Shown in pieces: positions 49,138 to 60,600 of a stretch of DNA of 64,000 nt. This stretch comes from Yamagishiella unicocca (lineage: Eukaryota > Chlorophyta > Chlorophyceae > Chlamydomonadales > Volvocaceae): positions 248,001 through 312,000 of the forward strand of contig BDSL01000047.1 in the NCBI GenBank assembly GCA_003116995.1, read 5' to 3'. The notes under the pieces are model-generated. The model had not been told where the DNA came from and did not search any database. It saw only the letters and a program-made list of their open reading frames with translations. Each line of letters starts with the position of its first letter. The first letter of the stretch is position 1. The position numbers were made by a program, and so were the translations under genes.

Positions 49138-50562
49138 ATGCGGCCTCAGGCTACGTTTTTGATAGGCATCCTGCTGCTGTACTGCTCCATAGCTTTCTTT
49201 GCCTCGGCGGCGGCCCAGCAGACGCCGGTCCGTGTCTTGCTACAAGAGGGCGAATGGGCGGCTCGGGCAGGTCGCAACTTGTCATCGTGGCGTTCACACC
49301 TGTTTAAGCTAACAGAGCAGGTAAACCGAACGTCTGCGCGGTTGCTTTGTCGTGGCATGTGTGTCTGCCAGTGCCCTGTAGTTGGTTGAGAGTCCTCCTA
49401 ACCCACTCCGTACGGCTGCGCATGCACGGTCTGGACATACCCGCCACCGCGGAATGGCCGCAACAATACCCCCTGCTTCAAAAGTTTATCGTGTCCAAGG
49501 GCAATGACGATCATCCAAAAGAGTGGGATCGTTTCGAGATCTTCCAGCCGTTCATCAGGTGCCCGCCAGACAGGCCGCTGAGGCGGGTGGGTCCAACCGG
49601 AGACGGCGGCAAGTGGCTGTGCGAGCCTGCCGCACTGAAATCGCCGTGCGTCATCATTTCAATCGGGAGTAACATGGACTTCAGGTGCGCTTGTCCGGAA
49701 CATCGACCCAGAGGGACAGTCTGGCGACCAGGGGCAGCCTGGCGACCAGGGGTAGCCCCCCACAGCCAGCACGGGGGGCAACGGGGGTCCTAGCGGCAGA
49801 GCGTCAAGTGAAAGGTTGGTCGTGTTAGGCGCGTGAGGTAGTGGTGCGTCCTCCGGTGAGCAAAGTAGTGGATCGTGGGCGGCAGGGCGTACCAATATAG
49901 ACACCTGCCGCTCTTCGGTTGAGCAAATTCGTCATCGCCGAACGAACGTCCGCGCGAAACCGGGCGATGATCCCGCTGCCCCAAGCCGTTTTCACGCTCA
50001 CGTTCAGACCGCTGAATTAAACTTCTGTCCCTCCAATGCATGGCGCAGATTTGAGGAGGCCGTGCTCAGCGAGACGCCCTGTAAAGTGGTCACGCTGGAT
50101 TGCACGTGCGAGGGTAGAACGCTGCCAGAGCGCCACGCCTTCTACAAGAAGTGCGTCGGATCGCCCAAGGCCGCTCATCAGGACCCTAGCATAGTCACGT
50201 ATGGGCAGTTTGTTTCATCAATAGGCTTGGATGTGGTCCCCATCCTGAAAATCGACGTGGAGACATTCGAGTACACCGTGTTTGCGGAGTGGCACGAGCA
50301 CACACCCAGCCTGCCCGAGCAGATCGCCGTGGAGGTGCACTGGCACCAAGGGAGGGTGGCCTCGCCCGACCTGGACCTGCAGCCTCAATGGGGGCGGACG
50401 GATTTCGGTGTCTTGGATCTATCGTTGTTCTTCTTCCACATGGCGAACCTGGGGTACGGAATTGTGAACCAGGAGATCAATGAGTTTTGCCCGTCGTGCT
50501 CGGAGTTTACCTTGTTCCGGGTTGAAGCGCCGCCGCGAACAAGCCACGCAGGACGCGCTTGA
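49138..50562 (+). CDS. METTL24 / Methyltransf_22-like methyltransferase, secretory pathway
   Basis: The protein begins with a hydrophobic signal or anchor segment (FLIGILLLYCSIAFFASAAA), followed by a stem with an NLS/NRT glycosylation site. Exon 2 (to 49684) carries EWDRFEIFQPF, GGKWLCEP and CVIISIGSNMDF. Exon 3 (50049-50562) continues RFEEAVLSETPCKVVTLDCTCEG, ILKIDVETFEYTVF and AVEVHW. The 'GGKW.C ... SiGSn.dF.FE ... DcT ... kiDvEg.E' order is that of the Methyltransf_22 family (METTL24-like, S-adenosylmethionine-dependent; substrates largely unknown). The exon 2-3 junction is clean (phase 2, GTGCGC donor). The exon 1-2 joint is not: the strong donor after 49320 is phase 0, while the acceptors at 49371 and 49381 need phase 1 or 2. 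The start or an extra exon is therefore uncertain. Confidence 0.65.
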
Positions 50563-51729
50563 GACAGGTGGTGGCGTTCCGGCACCTTCCGTGTGTCGGA
50601 AGCGATGTAGCAGTGTGCGGCAGGGCGGGGCATGTGGCTGTAGCGGCTGTATGTGCGGGTCGCCAGTCGTAGCGGCTGAATCTTATTATCACCCCATCGG
50701 GAAGCTACGTTGCGATCTCATAACTTAGTCCACTCCAATTAATGAGACTGCATACATACTCATACTCTCCTTCGGTGTCCGGCCATGTGCCCAGTCATTG
50801 TGCCTTTTCGTCTGGAGCCCACTGTAGCAAGGACTCTACATGCCATGGACCCAGTGGTCCGCAATCCGTCTCGGCAAGTCGGGCAGCGCAGTTGGCTGTG
50901 CCGTCATAGCCCGCTGTGCTGTGGAGTGCAACCCCGAACTGTGTGTGCAGGCGTGAAGCCCTGCCGTACATAAGCTCCGAAACCAGCAATCACACCAAGC
51001 ACGTACAGAGTCGGGGTGGCGCCCAGCTCAGCCCGCGGTCACGGCAGCCACACGTCTGGCGACTGGCGACCCTTTTCATTTCGGGCAGGGTGAATGAACG
51101 TACCTAGCACCGTGACCGCCGCAAATCTAATACACGTAGAATCTTCTCCTATCCGTCAGTCGCTCCCTCATCCATCCCACACGCCAAGACGCATTTCTGC
51201 GCTACCCCCCGCACCAGAGACTGAGCCGGAAACCGCGATTCAATGCTGTGTACACATTCCCGGCGCACTACCGTGGCAATCGGCGTTTTCTGCCCTTAGG
51301 GACGGGCGTTTTCCATTTGTAAGGAACTATCGTCGCTTCGTACGCGCAAAACGCCAAAGACTGAGGCGGCCTGCTCAGCAGCCCGCCACCGCCCCCTGCT
51401 GCCAGGCACAACTCCCGTTGCATCGCCCGGCCGTACCAGCTGAGGCGCTTGATCCAGCGCACGGGTCCAATCCCAGCAGCAGCTATATGGGCACGGCATG
51501 GGTCGATGCCCCCTCGCGGACAAGCAAGCAAGCAAGCTTTCCTATCCCTTCCTCAAAACCCTGACGCCGGGCTGGACATCAAGCATTCACGCTCCGAAAG
51601 CCGCTTCCAAGGATACCATTACCAAACCCATCAACCCCTAATATCTCCTAACTACATTCCAAGCCCGAATCCTAAGCCATCTCAAGCCTCGAGACCCTGG
51701 AACCCCCAACCTACATCTGCTGCAGGACC
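50563..51729. other. Convergent intergenic region
   Basis: No gene recognised between the METTL24-like gene (+) and the minus-strand gene ending at 51730. No notable repeat. Confidence 0.4.
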
Positions 51730-53935
51730 CTAATCCGAGCCCGAGCCCGAGGCCGCCTCCTCGCTGTCCCACGCGTCCCCTCCCTGGACGTTGTATGGCG
51801 CGGGCCGGGTTGCCAGCAGGCCGTTCTCGATGACCCCTGGATCGGCGAACAGCTCCTCCGGGCTCATCAGCCCCACCGGCGGCGGCAGCTTCACGGGCGG
51901 GCCCAGCACGGGCCGCTGGCCTGCTGCTGTTATCCCTCCTGCCCCGCCGGACCCCTTCCCACCATCGCCTGCCCCCGCACCGCCACCACCTTCATCACCA
52001 CCACCATCATCATCGTCACCTTCGTCTTCGCTGCCGTACCCGCCAAGCAGGTTCGCCAGCCCGGCCGCCGCCGGCTCCTCCCCTTGACCCGCTCCGCTGC
52101 CCGCCCCTGCAGGCCCTGCAGGGGCAGATCCTGGCCTTTCCAGTTGCGGCTGCTGCTGCTGCCCGCCCGATGGGTGCCCCGAGTTTGGGTTCGGGGCGGC
52201 GCGGCTGATGGCGCTGCTGGGAGAGAGTCGGACGCCGCTGCTCCCTGGATACGGCTCCTCGGACTTCGCGCTGGGGAGCGCTGCGGCCGTGGCGCGCGGC
52301 GACAACTGCGAGACGCCCCCAGCGCCAGCAGCAGCGGCGCCAGCAGCAGCGGCGGCGCCCTCGGTCTTCTGGCGCTTGTAGCTACCGGGCTGGTCCGCGG
52401 AAGCAGACGGCGAGATTGCCCCTTGCTGCATGGGTGGTTGGTTGAGAGGGAGGGAACCCATAAGTGGGTGGGTGGGCGGGTCGCGTGGTGGGTGGGCAGG
52501 CAAGGGCGCCAGGGACTGTCACTGCTGCTCAGCCGAGATGAGGAGTTACGTGGCGCAGCAGAGCCGAGAGCGAGGCGCCAAACACTCACCGGTGGTAGTA
52601 AAGGTCAAAACACACGTTTGTCCACCCATTCTGCTACAGCCATGGCCGTTTTCGGGAGCGATCTGCCAACGCGGGCAAAACACACCACACCGCCGCGCAT
52701 CCCGGGCGCCTGCTCCCCACTGCCGAGCCAAATCCAAAATTTGCTTTTCTGCGGCCGGGTACGCAATCCACACCAATCGATGCGCCACCGACGCGCACCC
52801 CGGTTCGGAAACAGCGAACAAGCACAGAAATCGCACCCCCAGCTACCGCTAGCTGGCTCGCAACCAACACAACGTCCGTTTCCTAGGCCGTACAGCAACT
52901 GCCCCGCCCACAGACCCTGCTGATGAGGACGTCGCCAGCCTGCCGTACCTGCTGCGTGTGCTGTTGCCTGGATCCCGCGGGTTTCACTTTGACGGGCAGC
53001 AGCAGCGGCGCGGGCCTGCGGGGGAGGAGGCGGTTGGCGGTTGGCGGAGGCAGCACAGCCTGAAGCCCGAGCGCTATCCCCCAAAACCCAGCCAGCAGAG
53101 GAGCGAAATGTTCATGAAGGAGCAGCGGCGCAATCGCAACGAGGGTGCGCAGCGGCGCAACGAACGAGGGTAAGCAGCGGCGCAACGAGGGTAAGCAGCG
53201 GCGCAACGAGGGCGAGCAGCGGCGGCACATACGGTGCCTGAGAATCCTTCCCAGTCAAGAGCCCATCCACGCCTCGCCCTGCCATCGTGCCTGACAGGAG
53301 TGCTCACTACCCTAGTACACCACCCAGGAGCAGCCCTGGCGGGGAAGGGGGGCCCTCGCACCTGGATGCCATGCCGGCGGGGCCCCTGGCGGCAGCGCCG
53401 CCACCGCCACCGGCTGCTGCTCCCGCTCCGCTGCCGCCGCTGCTCTGCCGCTTCAGCGCCGCCGCCTGGTGCGCGGTGGCCGCTGCGGCCGCCTCCGCCT
53501 CTACCCTCGCGCGCTCCCGCTCCCACAGCTCCTTCTCCTTGTCCTCGATCTCCACCTCCTGAGGGGTATGGCAGCGCATGCGGAAGGGCATCGCCGCTGG
53601 CCTCAAAAACCCTAGATGCCAAACAGACGGAGCGGGATCATGTTTGTGCAGCGCCACGCACCAGTCATGCAATGTGGCCGTATGCCAAATCCGTACTCCT
53701 GCACGTGGTACGCCGTACCTTGTAGCGCAAGGAGTTGTTGAAGTCCCGGAGGTACTGCAGGTCCGCCTTGTCGAATGCTGCGGTGGCGCAGGAGCCAGCA
53801 GCAGCGGGAATGAAGAGGGCGGCCGCCAGGAGGCAAGTGATGTGCTGCTTGGTGCTGCAAGACCGTCATGCGGGCAGCTGAGCTGGCACGGACACCTCCA
53901 GCCGGCTGCCACCAGCCCTGCGATGTGGGTCCCAT
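51730..53935 (-). CDS. Unidentified Gly/Ser/acid-rich probable nuclear protein
   Basis: Five exons: 53935-53896, 53777-53719, 53558-53362, 53015-52949 and 52425-51730; phases agree, giving 352 aa. Starts MGPTSQGWWQPAGAFDKADL, then YLRDFNNSLRYK and a charged helix EVEIEDKEKELWERERARVE with an Ala-rich continuation. After that come KVKPAGSRQQ, a basic KRQK, long Ala/Gly/Pro/Ser low-complexity stretches, LANLLGGYGSEDE with an acidic run, and the ending AWDSEEAASGSGSD. The 'GGYGSEDE' block and composition resemble splicing or transcription-linked proteins, but I recognise no family. Exon 1 is the least certain. Intron 3 has a roughly 21-bp tandem repeat. Confidence 0.55.
53128..53230 (+). repeat. 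About 21-bp tandem repeat in intron
   Basis: Four to five imperfect copies of cagcggcgcaacgagggtaa. Confidence 0.8.
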
Positions 53936-56151
53936 CTGCGCTACCGGTATTCCAACCTCTCTATCGACAGGCTCAGGTCAACATGTCGCACAGCAGCCAT
54001 GCTGGCTCAGGTAAACGAGTAGCTCAGCCATGTTGGCTCGTTCGCTGCCGCAGCGGGGGGTGCTCTCTCACGCGACCTCCCTGCCCTCTCTCGCTCGTTG
54101 CAACCGTGCCGATGTTTTTGTACGACTATGGAACCACGGCGAGTCAGTGTACTTTTGGGATGCTCCCGGGCTGGACCCGCAGGCCGCGAACAGCATGGAA
54201 GCCTGCCCGAGTGCCTGTCTTCGCGGAATAAAACCTTATGGTTACGTGAGGTTATAGTGTTTCCCCGGAATTGCAGGCGCCTCCCTAACTTCGCTGACGA
54301 CGCGTGCACATCATGACTAGCCGGAGCACGGCGAGTTTGGGTAAGCCAGCCCGCCGCCCTGCTCGCCCTCATACCCCGTCGTATACATGGGAAGTGGCAG
54401 GTGTGGGTTGAACAATCACGGTCACGTCCATGGTTATCGCAGGCACCCCTACGAATGACCCAGCTTGGAAAAACCGTATTGCCCGTTGGGTCCAGCACTG
54501 TAGTAATACCTAGGAAAAGCATCCCGCCACAGTTGCCCCTTTTACCAGTAGCCACTGCACCCCTTCAATATCTCACCGCCGCGCCCAAACAACCAGCCGC
54601 TGCGTTGTGTCTGCTCCTCGACTGCGGGGTTCGTCGGGTGTTACGGCATCGAGCAGCGGCCGGATTTGTGTTGCCGCTTGCAGAAACTTACTATCGGCAA
54701 CCATTTTTTGATAATTATCATCGAGCTCCACGCCCTCTGATGCTACCGTATGCGTCTGGAAACGTCCCTGCCCCTGCCAAGGTACGCATCATGCACTTTT
54801 GAGCCTGCAGGAGGCATACTGTACCAATCGTAAATACTTACCGCCATAATCCTAAGTTAACGCCTGGTGTCGACTAATGTTGCCGCCAGGAAAAAGCTCC
54901 GTGACTTGCTCAGTTTACGGTTTCCCGCCTATGTTGGGAAATGATTTCCAAACGATAAAATAACTCAAACTTCAAAGTAATTAAAGGCCCTAGGGGTTGC
55001 TCAGCAGCCAAAAAAGGAAGGCTGCGCAGACTGCACGTGCAGGGTCGCACACATAAGCAGTCCATAAGCTACTGGTACAAAGCGATGCAGTAACAGCAGA
55101 GTGGAGTAAGAGGCACCTGGCGCGCATTTGGGTAAGCTCGACTTTTGCTTAAGAAGAACGTTGGTTACCGCGCCGTACAACTGACACGGAGGCGGGACAC
55201 CTTGTGTACGCTAGCATATACGCTCGTTAGCGTGCGCGTCATCGTGTCGATCAGTCCATGGGGGACGGACTGATGGCTAGCATGGTATGCAGTTAGTCAA
55301 ATGCTGACGACAGGATGTCTGTTTTCCAAATCAGCAGGTGACGGCAGGTGTCAGCAGGAGCCGAAGCCTGCATGCGCAGGGGATCGCCGAGGGCAGGATC
55401 CTTTCGCAAGCGGGCAATCTGGCTAGCAACTGCTTTCGCGGCCTTCATGCTCCCTCCGGGACTGGAAGGACGTGCTGCAGCTTAAGTGAACTCCATCCTT
55501 ACCGACAGGCCAACTCCCGGTGTCGCCAAGGCCACGGCTGCCTGAACGCAGCACCCTTGCATACCAGCACGTCCCTCGAACCAGCCGACCAGGCTGTACG
55601 GCAAGTGGTTTAAAAGCAGCTCTCCGTGTTTGCTGCCTCGTTGACAAGTCAGACCCGTGCCCATGAAGATCCAAGACGATCCGAGGCCCAACCCGACGAA
55701 GACCCCAGGCAAGGTGCTCAAGCGTATCGTATCGTATCGTATGACGTAACGTAACACACTTGCCAAGCAAATCCCGGCTGATCATCCAGTCGTGTACGCT
55801 CTGGTGAGAGCGCTCTTGGCACCAACAAGCACGCCAGTCGAGGCGACGAGTCGGTCGCTCCGTCCGCCTCAACCTAGCTGCGCCAGCCTACTCAGCTGCG
55901 CCAGCCCAAATCGTGCATCCCTCTCAACCGTGGTCACTCAAGTTGCATGCGCAAAATGATTGGATTCACCCAATCGTCCCTTTCAAAACGCTCCGCTCCG
56001 CCCCGAAGGCCGATACCTCAAATCAAACGCTCTGCTAACCGCCGTTCAGACACCCCAGTCCGCAGCCGCAGGACTTGGTCGCTACGCAAGCGCGTGACCT
56101 GCCGTATAGCTGGCAATGCCGTAGGACTGCTGGGGACGCGCCATCACCGGC
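53936..56151. other. Intergenic region
   Basis: No gene recognised. 54830-55330 is AT-richer than the surroundings. A short tatcg microsatellite lies near 55727-55742. Confidence 0.4.
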
Positions 56152-57319
56152 TTACTCAATACCCGCCAGGCGAATGGCTCCTGTGCCTAGTACCACGTTG
56201 AAGGTCGCTAGCATGAGGAGGATGATGAGCGTGAAGGAGCAGAACAGCACCTGTAGGTTTGAAGGGCAAAGCGTGGGAAATAGCGTCGATACCGTATGCA
56301 ATCATTCCAGGACTAAAGGCATTCCAGGACAACCAACGAAGACTCATGGCGCACCCTCAATACCTTATCCCCCTCGTCAGTAGAATAAGCTATATGAGCT
56401 GCGAACTAACGGCAAGCGCATGCCATTATTCGTGGAATACACTGCTGCTAAGCTGCTGGTCGCAGTAGTGAGCTCAGTCGGGTGCTCACCACTTGGGTGA
56501 GCGTGATGCTCTTGAGGAAACTGATGGGCGTCTCCTTGGTGAATGGGTCGGGGGACATGTCTGGCCGCAGGCCGTCCGGCTCGATAGCCCTCTTGAAGGG
56601 GCTTGCGCCGGCGGTATTGCTGCCGAAAGGTGCCGCCGCGGGCGGAGCTGCGAAGGGACTCGCGCTTGCGCTGCTGCCGAATGGGTTGGGCGTGTCTGCG
56701 GAGCAGAGTCGCGGCCACACATCACTATAGCGTTCTATGTGATTTGGTGAAGGCATGGTAAGCTAGTCGAATGGGTGAAGTTGTCCCGCCGTTCCCACGC
56801 CACCAAACCCAAACCCGCCACGACACCACCCAGGAGGCTTACTCGCGCCGATGATGGGCCCATCCTTCGATGAGCTCGGTGGGCTGACTTCAGGCTTAGC
56901 ATCCCCTAGCTCCACCTTGTACTTTTCCAGGATATCGTTCTCCGTATTGCCCAAGAACTCCTTGCGGTCGCGGCTGATGAGGCGCCGCACCTGTGCCGCG
57001 TTCTCTTCCTCCGCACCCCAGATCCTGCCTGTAATTGCGATGATTAACACCAAGGCCGGAATAATGCTCCATACTCTAAAGGAATGCTGCTCCGCGCATG
57101 ATATGGGTCGGAGGTTCCATTCAGAGCCAAGCGCTTGTTGCCCTGGACCAAATCTTTGCCGTTGAAGTATGAACAGGTAATTCCCTCAGCCTCATACGCA
57201 CCCGAGTTCTGGTTGGCGCGCACCGACGAGCGAGCAGGGCGAGCCGGCAGCGATGGGGACGCCCGCCCCGAGGACGGGGCGGGCCTGCACGAGCGCATGT
57301 TGGCTCCTTGGAGCATCAT
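56152..57319 (-). CDS. Unidentified probable plastid membrane protein
   Basis: Four exons: 57319-57202, 57028-56843, 56695-56493 and 56250-56152; phases 1, 1, 0 all agree, giving 201 aa. The N-terminus (about 38 aa) is rich in Ser, Arg, Ala and Pro without acidic residues, typical of an algal plastid transit peptide. A hydrophilic part follows with RIWGAEEENAAQVRRLISRD and EFLGNTENDILEKYKVELGD, then a Pro/Ala/Ser/Phe-rich linker with repeated NPFG/SPF motifs. Next is FTKETPISFLKSITLTQ and one membrane segment (VLFCSFTLIILLMLATFNVV) close to the C-terminus. I do not recognise the family. A thylakoid or envelope location is inference from the targeting signal and membrane span. Confidence 0.6.
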
Positions 57320-57688
57320 AGCGTGGGTTTGAGGTTGAATTGCTCGGCAAAAGCGACTACTGCCACTCCTTGAACCAATTTGGCCTTGGAAAGGAGCAAG
57401 CTAGAGAGTGCCAAACGTGTAAAGCTTCTTGCCAAATGATATTAACACAGGATTATTATGTACAATTTACACAATTCGTTTTTGAGCCGATTGGCCCGAT
57501 GAGCCCAACTGATGAATAGCCAGGTTGCCATCCAGAGATACACAGTCCCATCAGATACCAGATTTTACCAATTGTTGTCGACATCCTGTATACAGTGCGA
57601 CTTGCACGGCTTCTTGACAGCCTGCCGCAGCTGGCAGGCACGATACACGCATCTTTTCTTCCTGACTCACTAGGAGCCTGCGTACAAG
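57320..57688. promoter_or_regulatory. Divergent promoter between plastid-protein gene (-) and ZC3H15-like gene (+)
   Basis: The start codons of the two genes are 369 bp apart and point away from each other. The interval is AT-richer than the coding flanks. Confidence 0.5.
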
Positions 57689-60600
57689 ATGCCGCCCAAG
57701 AAAGGACCGCCCGTGGATAAGGCGAAAGTAGCTGCCAAACAGAAGGTGCCTTACGTGTTGAGTGTCTTCAGCCGTCGGCGCCGCAAAGAGCCCCTATTGA
57801 CGTCGCGATCGCGTGTCCGCATTACCCTTGAAATTCTAGGCTGCTGAGGACAAGACGTTTGGATTGAAAAACAAAAACAAGTCTGCCAAAGTGCAAAAGT
57901 AAGCGATCGTCAGGCGGATTTAGGTCGGCGCGCGCGGCGCCAAAATATAACTCCCCCCGCTATGATGCAGGTATGTGGCCAACGTTAAGCAGAATGTCAC
58001 TCAGAATTTGGCGAAGCCTGTGGACAAGAAGGTAAGCTGGACCTGCTTCGCCTTCTCCGCCGTTTCGGGGACGATAAACTTGTCCCGGCATGCTACTTGC
58101 AGAAGAAGGACGAGGAGGTTATCCTTGCTGTGGCGATCAAGCAGCCCAAGGTACCCGAAGGTAAGCACGATCGGCGGAAGAGGCAGGGCACGTCTGCATC
58201 CAATCCAGGTGTTCGCTAACAAACGTCAACGTGCGCGAGTGCTTACGGCGTATCGGGGGTCGGCACGTTCCCGTGCGTCTGGAAGAAGGGCCTCACTGGG
58301 GTGGACGGGTCGAATACTTTTACGTCCTTGCTGCGGCGCAAGGGCCGACAAGCAACCGAACCGGGCGCTCCGTGCCCGGGACTGCTGCAATCCCAAGCGG
58401 GCGCGCCCGGGATTTCTTAGCTCTTGCACCGACGAGAGCTGGGCGTGCCGTAGGGGGTGACGTGCGTGGTCGTACCGCGCAGCACCTGGCCTTTCCTCCA
58501 CGCTGCTCTGCACCCAACTTAGCAAACTGGCGAAATAATCTGTGTGAGGCTATGGGACAGAAGGACTGCTGCGCGCATTGGCCAAGCGGCGCGCTGCGGC
58601 GCCTTTGCAGCGCCGGGAGGAGGGCGCGTTGCGCGCCGTGGGAGAAGGGCCCTCTGTTTCGCCATGGGGACCGCGGACAGAAGGGGCGGGGGTTGGAGCT
58701 TGAGGCAGCTCAGCAAGGCGGCTGCCGCTCAGCAGAGGCGGTCGATGGATACTCGACGGCGTCTCGGCCGCCGGATGCATGACATCACGCGTCGCGGTGG
58801 GTAACATCGCTTGACGGCTCGCCAGCGCAACCCAGATGCGGCAGTCAGCAGTCAGCCAGTCAGGGGTCGCACAAAGTCCCTCCGCTGAGCTGTCAGCAGC
58901 AGCCCTGGCGGCATCAACACGTCTCAACCAGCGGTTGCGTCGCACCGCGGTCGCGGAAGAGGCTGTCGGGCCTGGGCGAACAGGCTGGGGGCGCGCGCAG
59001 CCGGGTCGCATGTGCAGCAGCCACGAGCGGCACCTGCTGCAGGGAGCAGGCTGCAGCATTGCGGCGATGGTGGGTGTGGATGCCGGCGTATGTGGAAGCC
59101 TATGGCTCTGGCGCTGGGGCGACGTCTTCAGCATCTCCGGCTGGTCTTGGGGTGGAGTGGAGTGGAGGCTGGCGGCGGGGCGGCTGGTCTTGGAGCGGCG
59201 TGGAGGTTGGCGGCGATGGCACCTCGCTGACGGCAGTAGTGGATTCTCGGATATGGCTGCTGCGGACGCCACTCGCCAGCAGCCGCCGCAGTAGCCACCG
59301 CAGAAGCAGCGGCCACCACCGCAGCAGCAGCAGGAGCTGCTGATAAACGTGATCCCCACCCCCTCCATCCCTGTGCGCCGCTGACCTGGCCGCTGCGGGG
59401 CGCAGCGGGATGGGCAGTCGTCTGACTGACACCTCCCGCCCCTGCACCGCAGCTCCTGGCGGAGGATCAGACGGCCCTGGACAGCATTAGTAACAGCAGT
59501 GGTAACAGCGTTAGTAACAGCCGCGCTGCTACTCGCTATCGCTGGGCCGCCGCTCCTGCGCGGTCGGTGCCCCCCAGCAGCCACGGAACGGAGTCAGTGG
59601 CCACCCGACCTGACCCGACCCAGTCAGGAGGCCACCGATCACCAGTCAGGAGGCCACCGACCACAGGTCGCCGGCGTCATCGGGGAGGGACTGCAGCTCA
59701 GGCCCCACCCGGCCGCCTGCCAGCAAGCCGCAGCCGCGACCTGACCCGGGCAGGAGGCTGCCTCACAGCGGCGGCTGCCTCACACTGGGCTACAGTGGCA
59801 GGCCGCGCAGTCGGCCCCACCCGCGCCCACCTTGTTCGCTGACCTGATTGATGAGTCACGCGCGGCGGGTTGCCGTACGCACAGTATGCAGGCCGAGCTG
59901 GGTAGCCTACCTGGCGTCACGGCGTCGCGTCCGCTGCTGGGACCGGCGGGACTGCACGCCGGCGCCGCCGTCACTCTGCCAGGCGCACCGTCCATCTCCC
60001 CGCTCCTTCCCCCGTGTGCCCCGGTGCCCGGGTGCTGGTGCCCAGATGCCCGGGTGCTGGTGCCCCGGTGCCCGGGTGGCGATGTCACTTCCACCAGTTT
60101 CCCCGGTGCCCGGGTGGTGGTGCCCGGGTCCCCGGGTCCCATATGCTGGTGCCTGGTGCGGCGGATGAGCCGGGGCAGGGGGTGCTGCCCCTTAGTGGGG
60201 CGCCAGCCGCACTCAGCTGCGCCGGCCAGTGCGGAGCCCCAGCTGGGCGGGGCTGTCCTCACTACAGCGGAAGTGGAGCTGCGTATGGCGAGGGGAGGGC
60301 AGTTGGGCAGCACTCCAGCAGCGGGATCCACTCCTCGTCGCTGGAGGGGCCACGTGAGGGGCGGCAGCCGGAGGAGCCGGTCCTTGGTCCTTGGTCGGTG
60401 GAGGGCGTGGCCCGGCCCGGCCCGAGCTGGGCTTGCTGGTACATACTGCGGCAGCAGCAGCTGCAGCAGCAGTAGTAGCTGCAGCAGTAGCTGCAGCATC
60501 AGTAGCAGCTGCAGCAGCATCAGTAGCAGCTGCAGCAGTAGCAGTAGCTGCAGCAGCAGTAGCAGCTGCATTAGTAACAGAAGCTGCAGCATCAGTAGCA

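Noticed and set aside
57029..57050. A 22-bp intron in the plastid-protein gene
   Set aside because: Too short to splice and out of phase; the GTGCGT donor at 57201 gives a 173-bp intron with correct phase.
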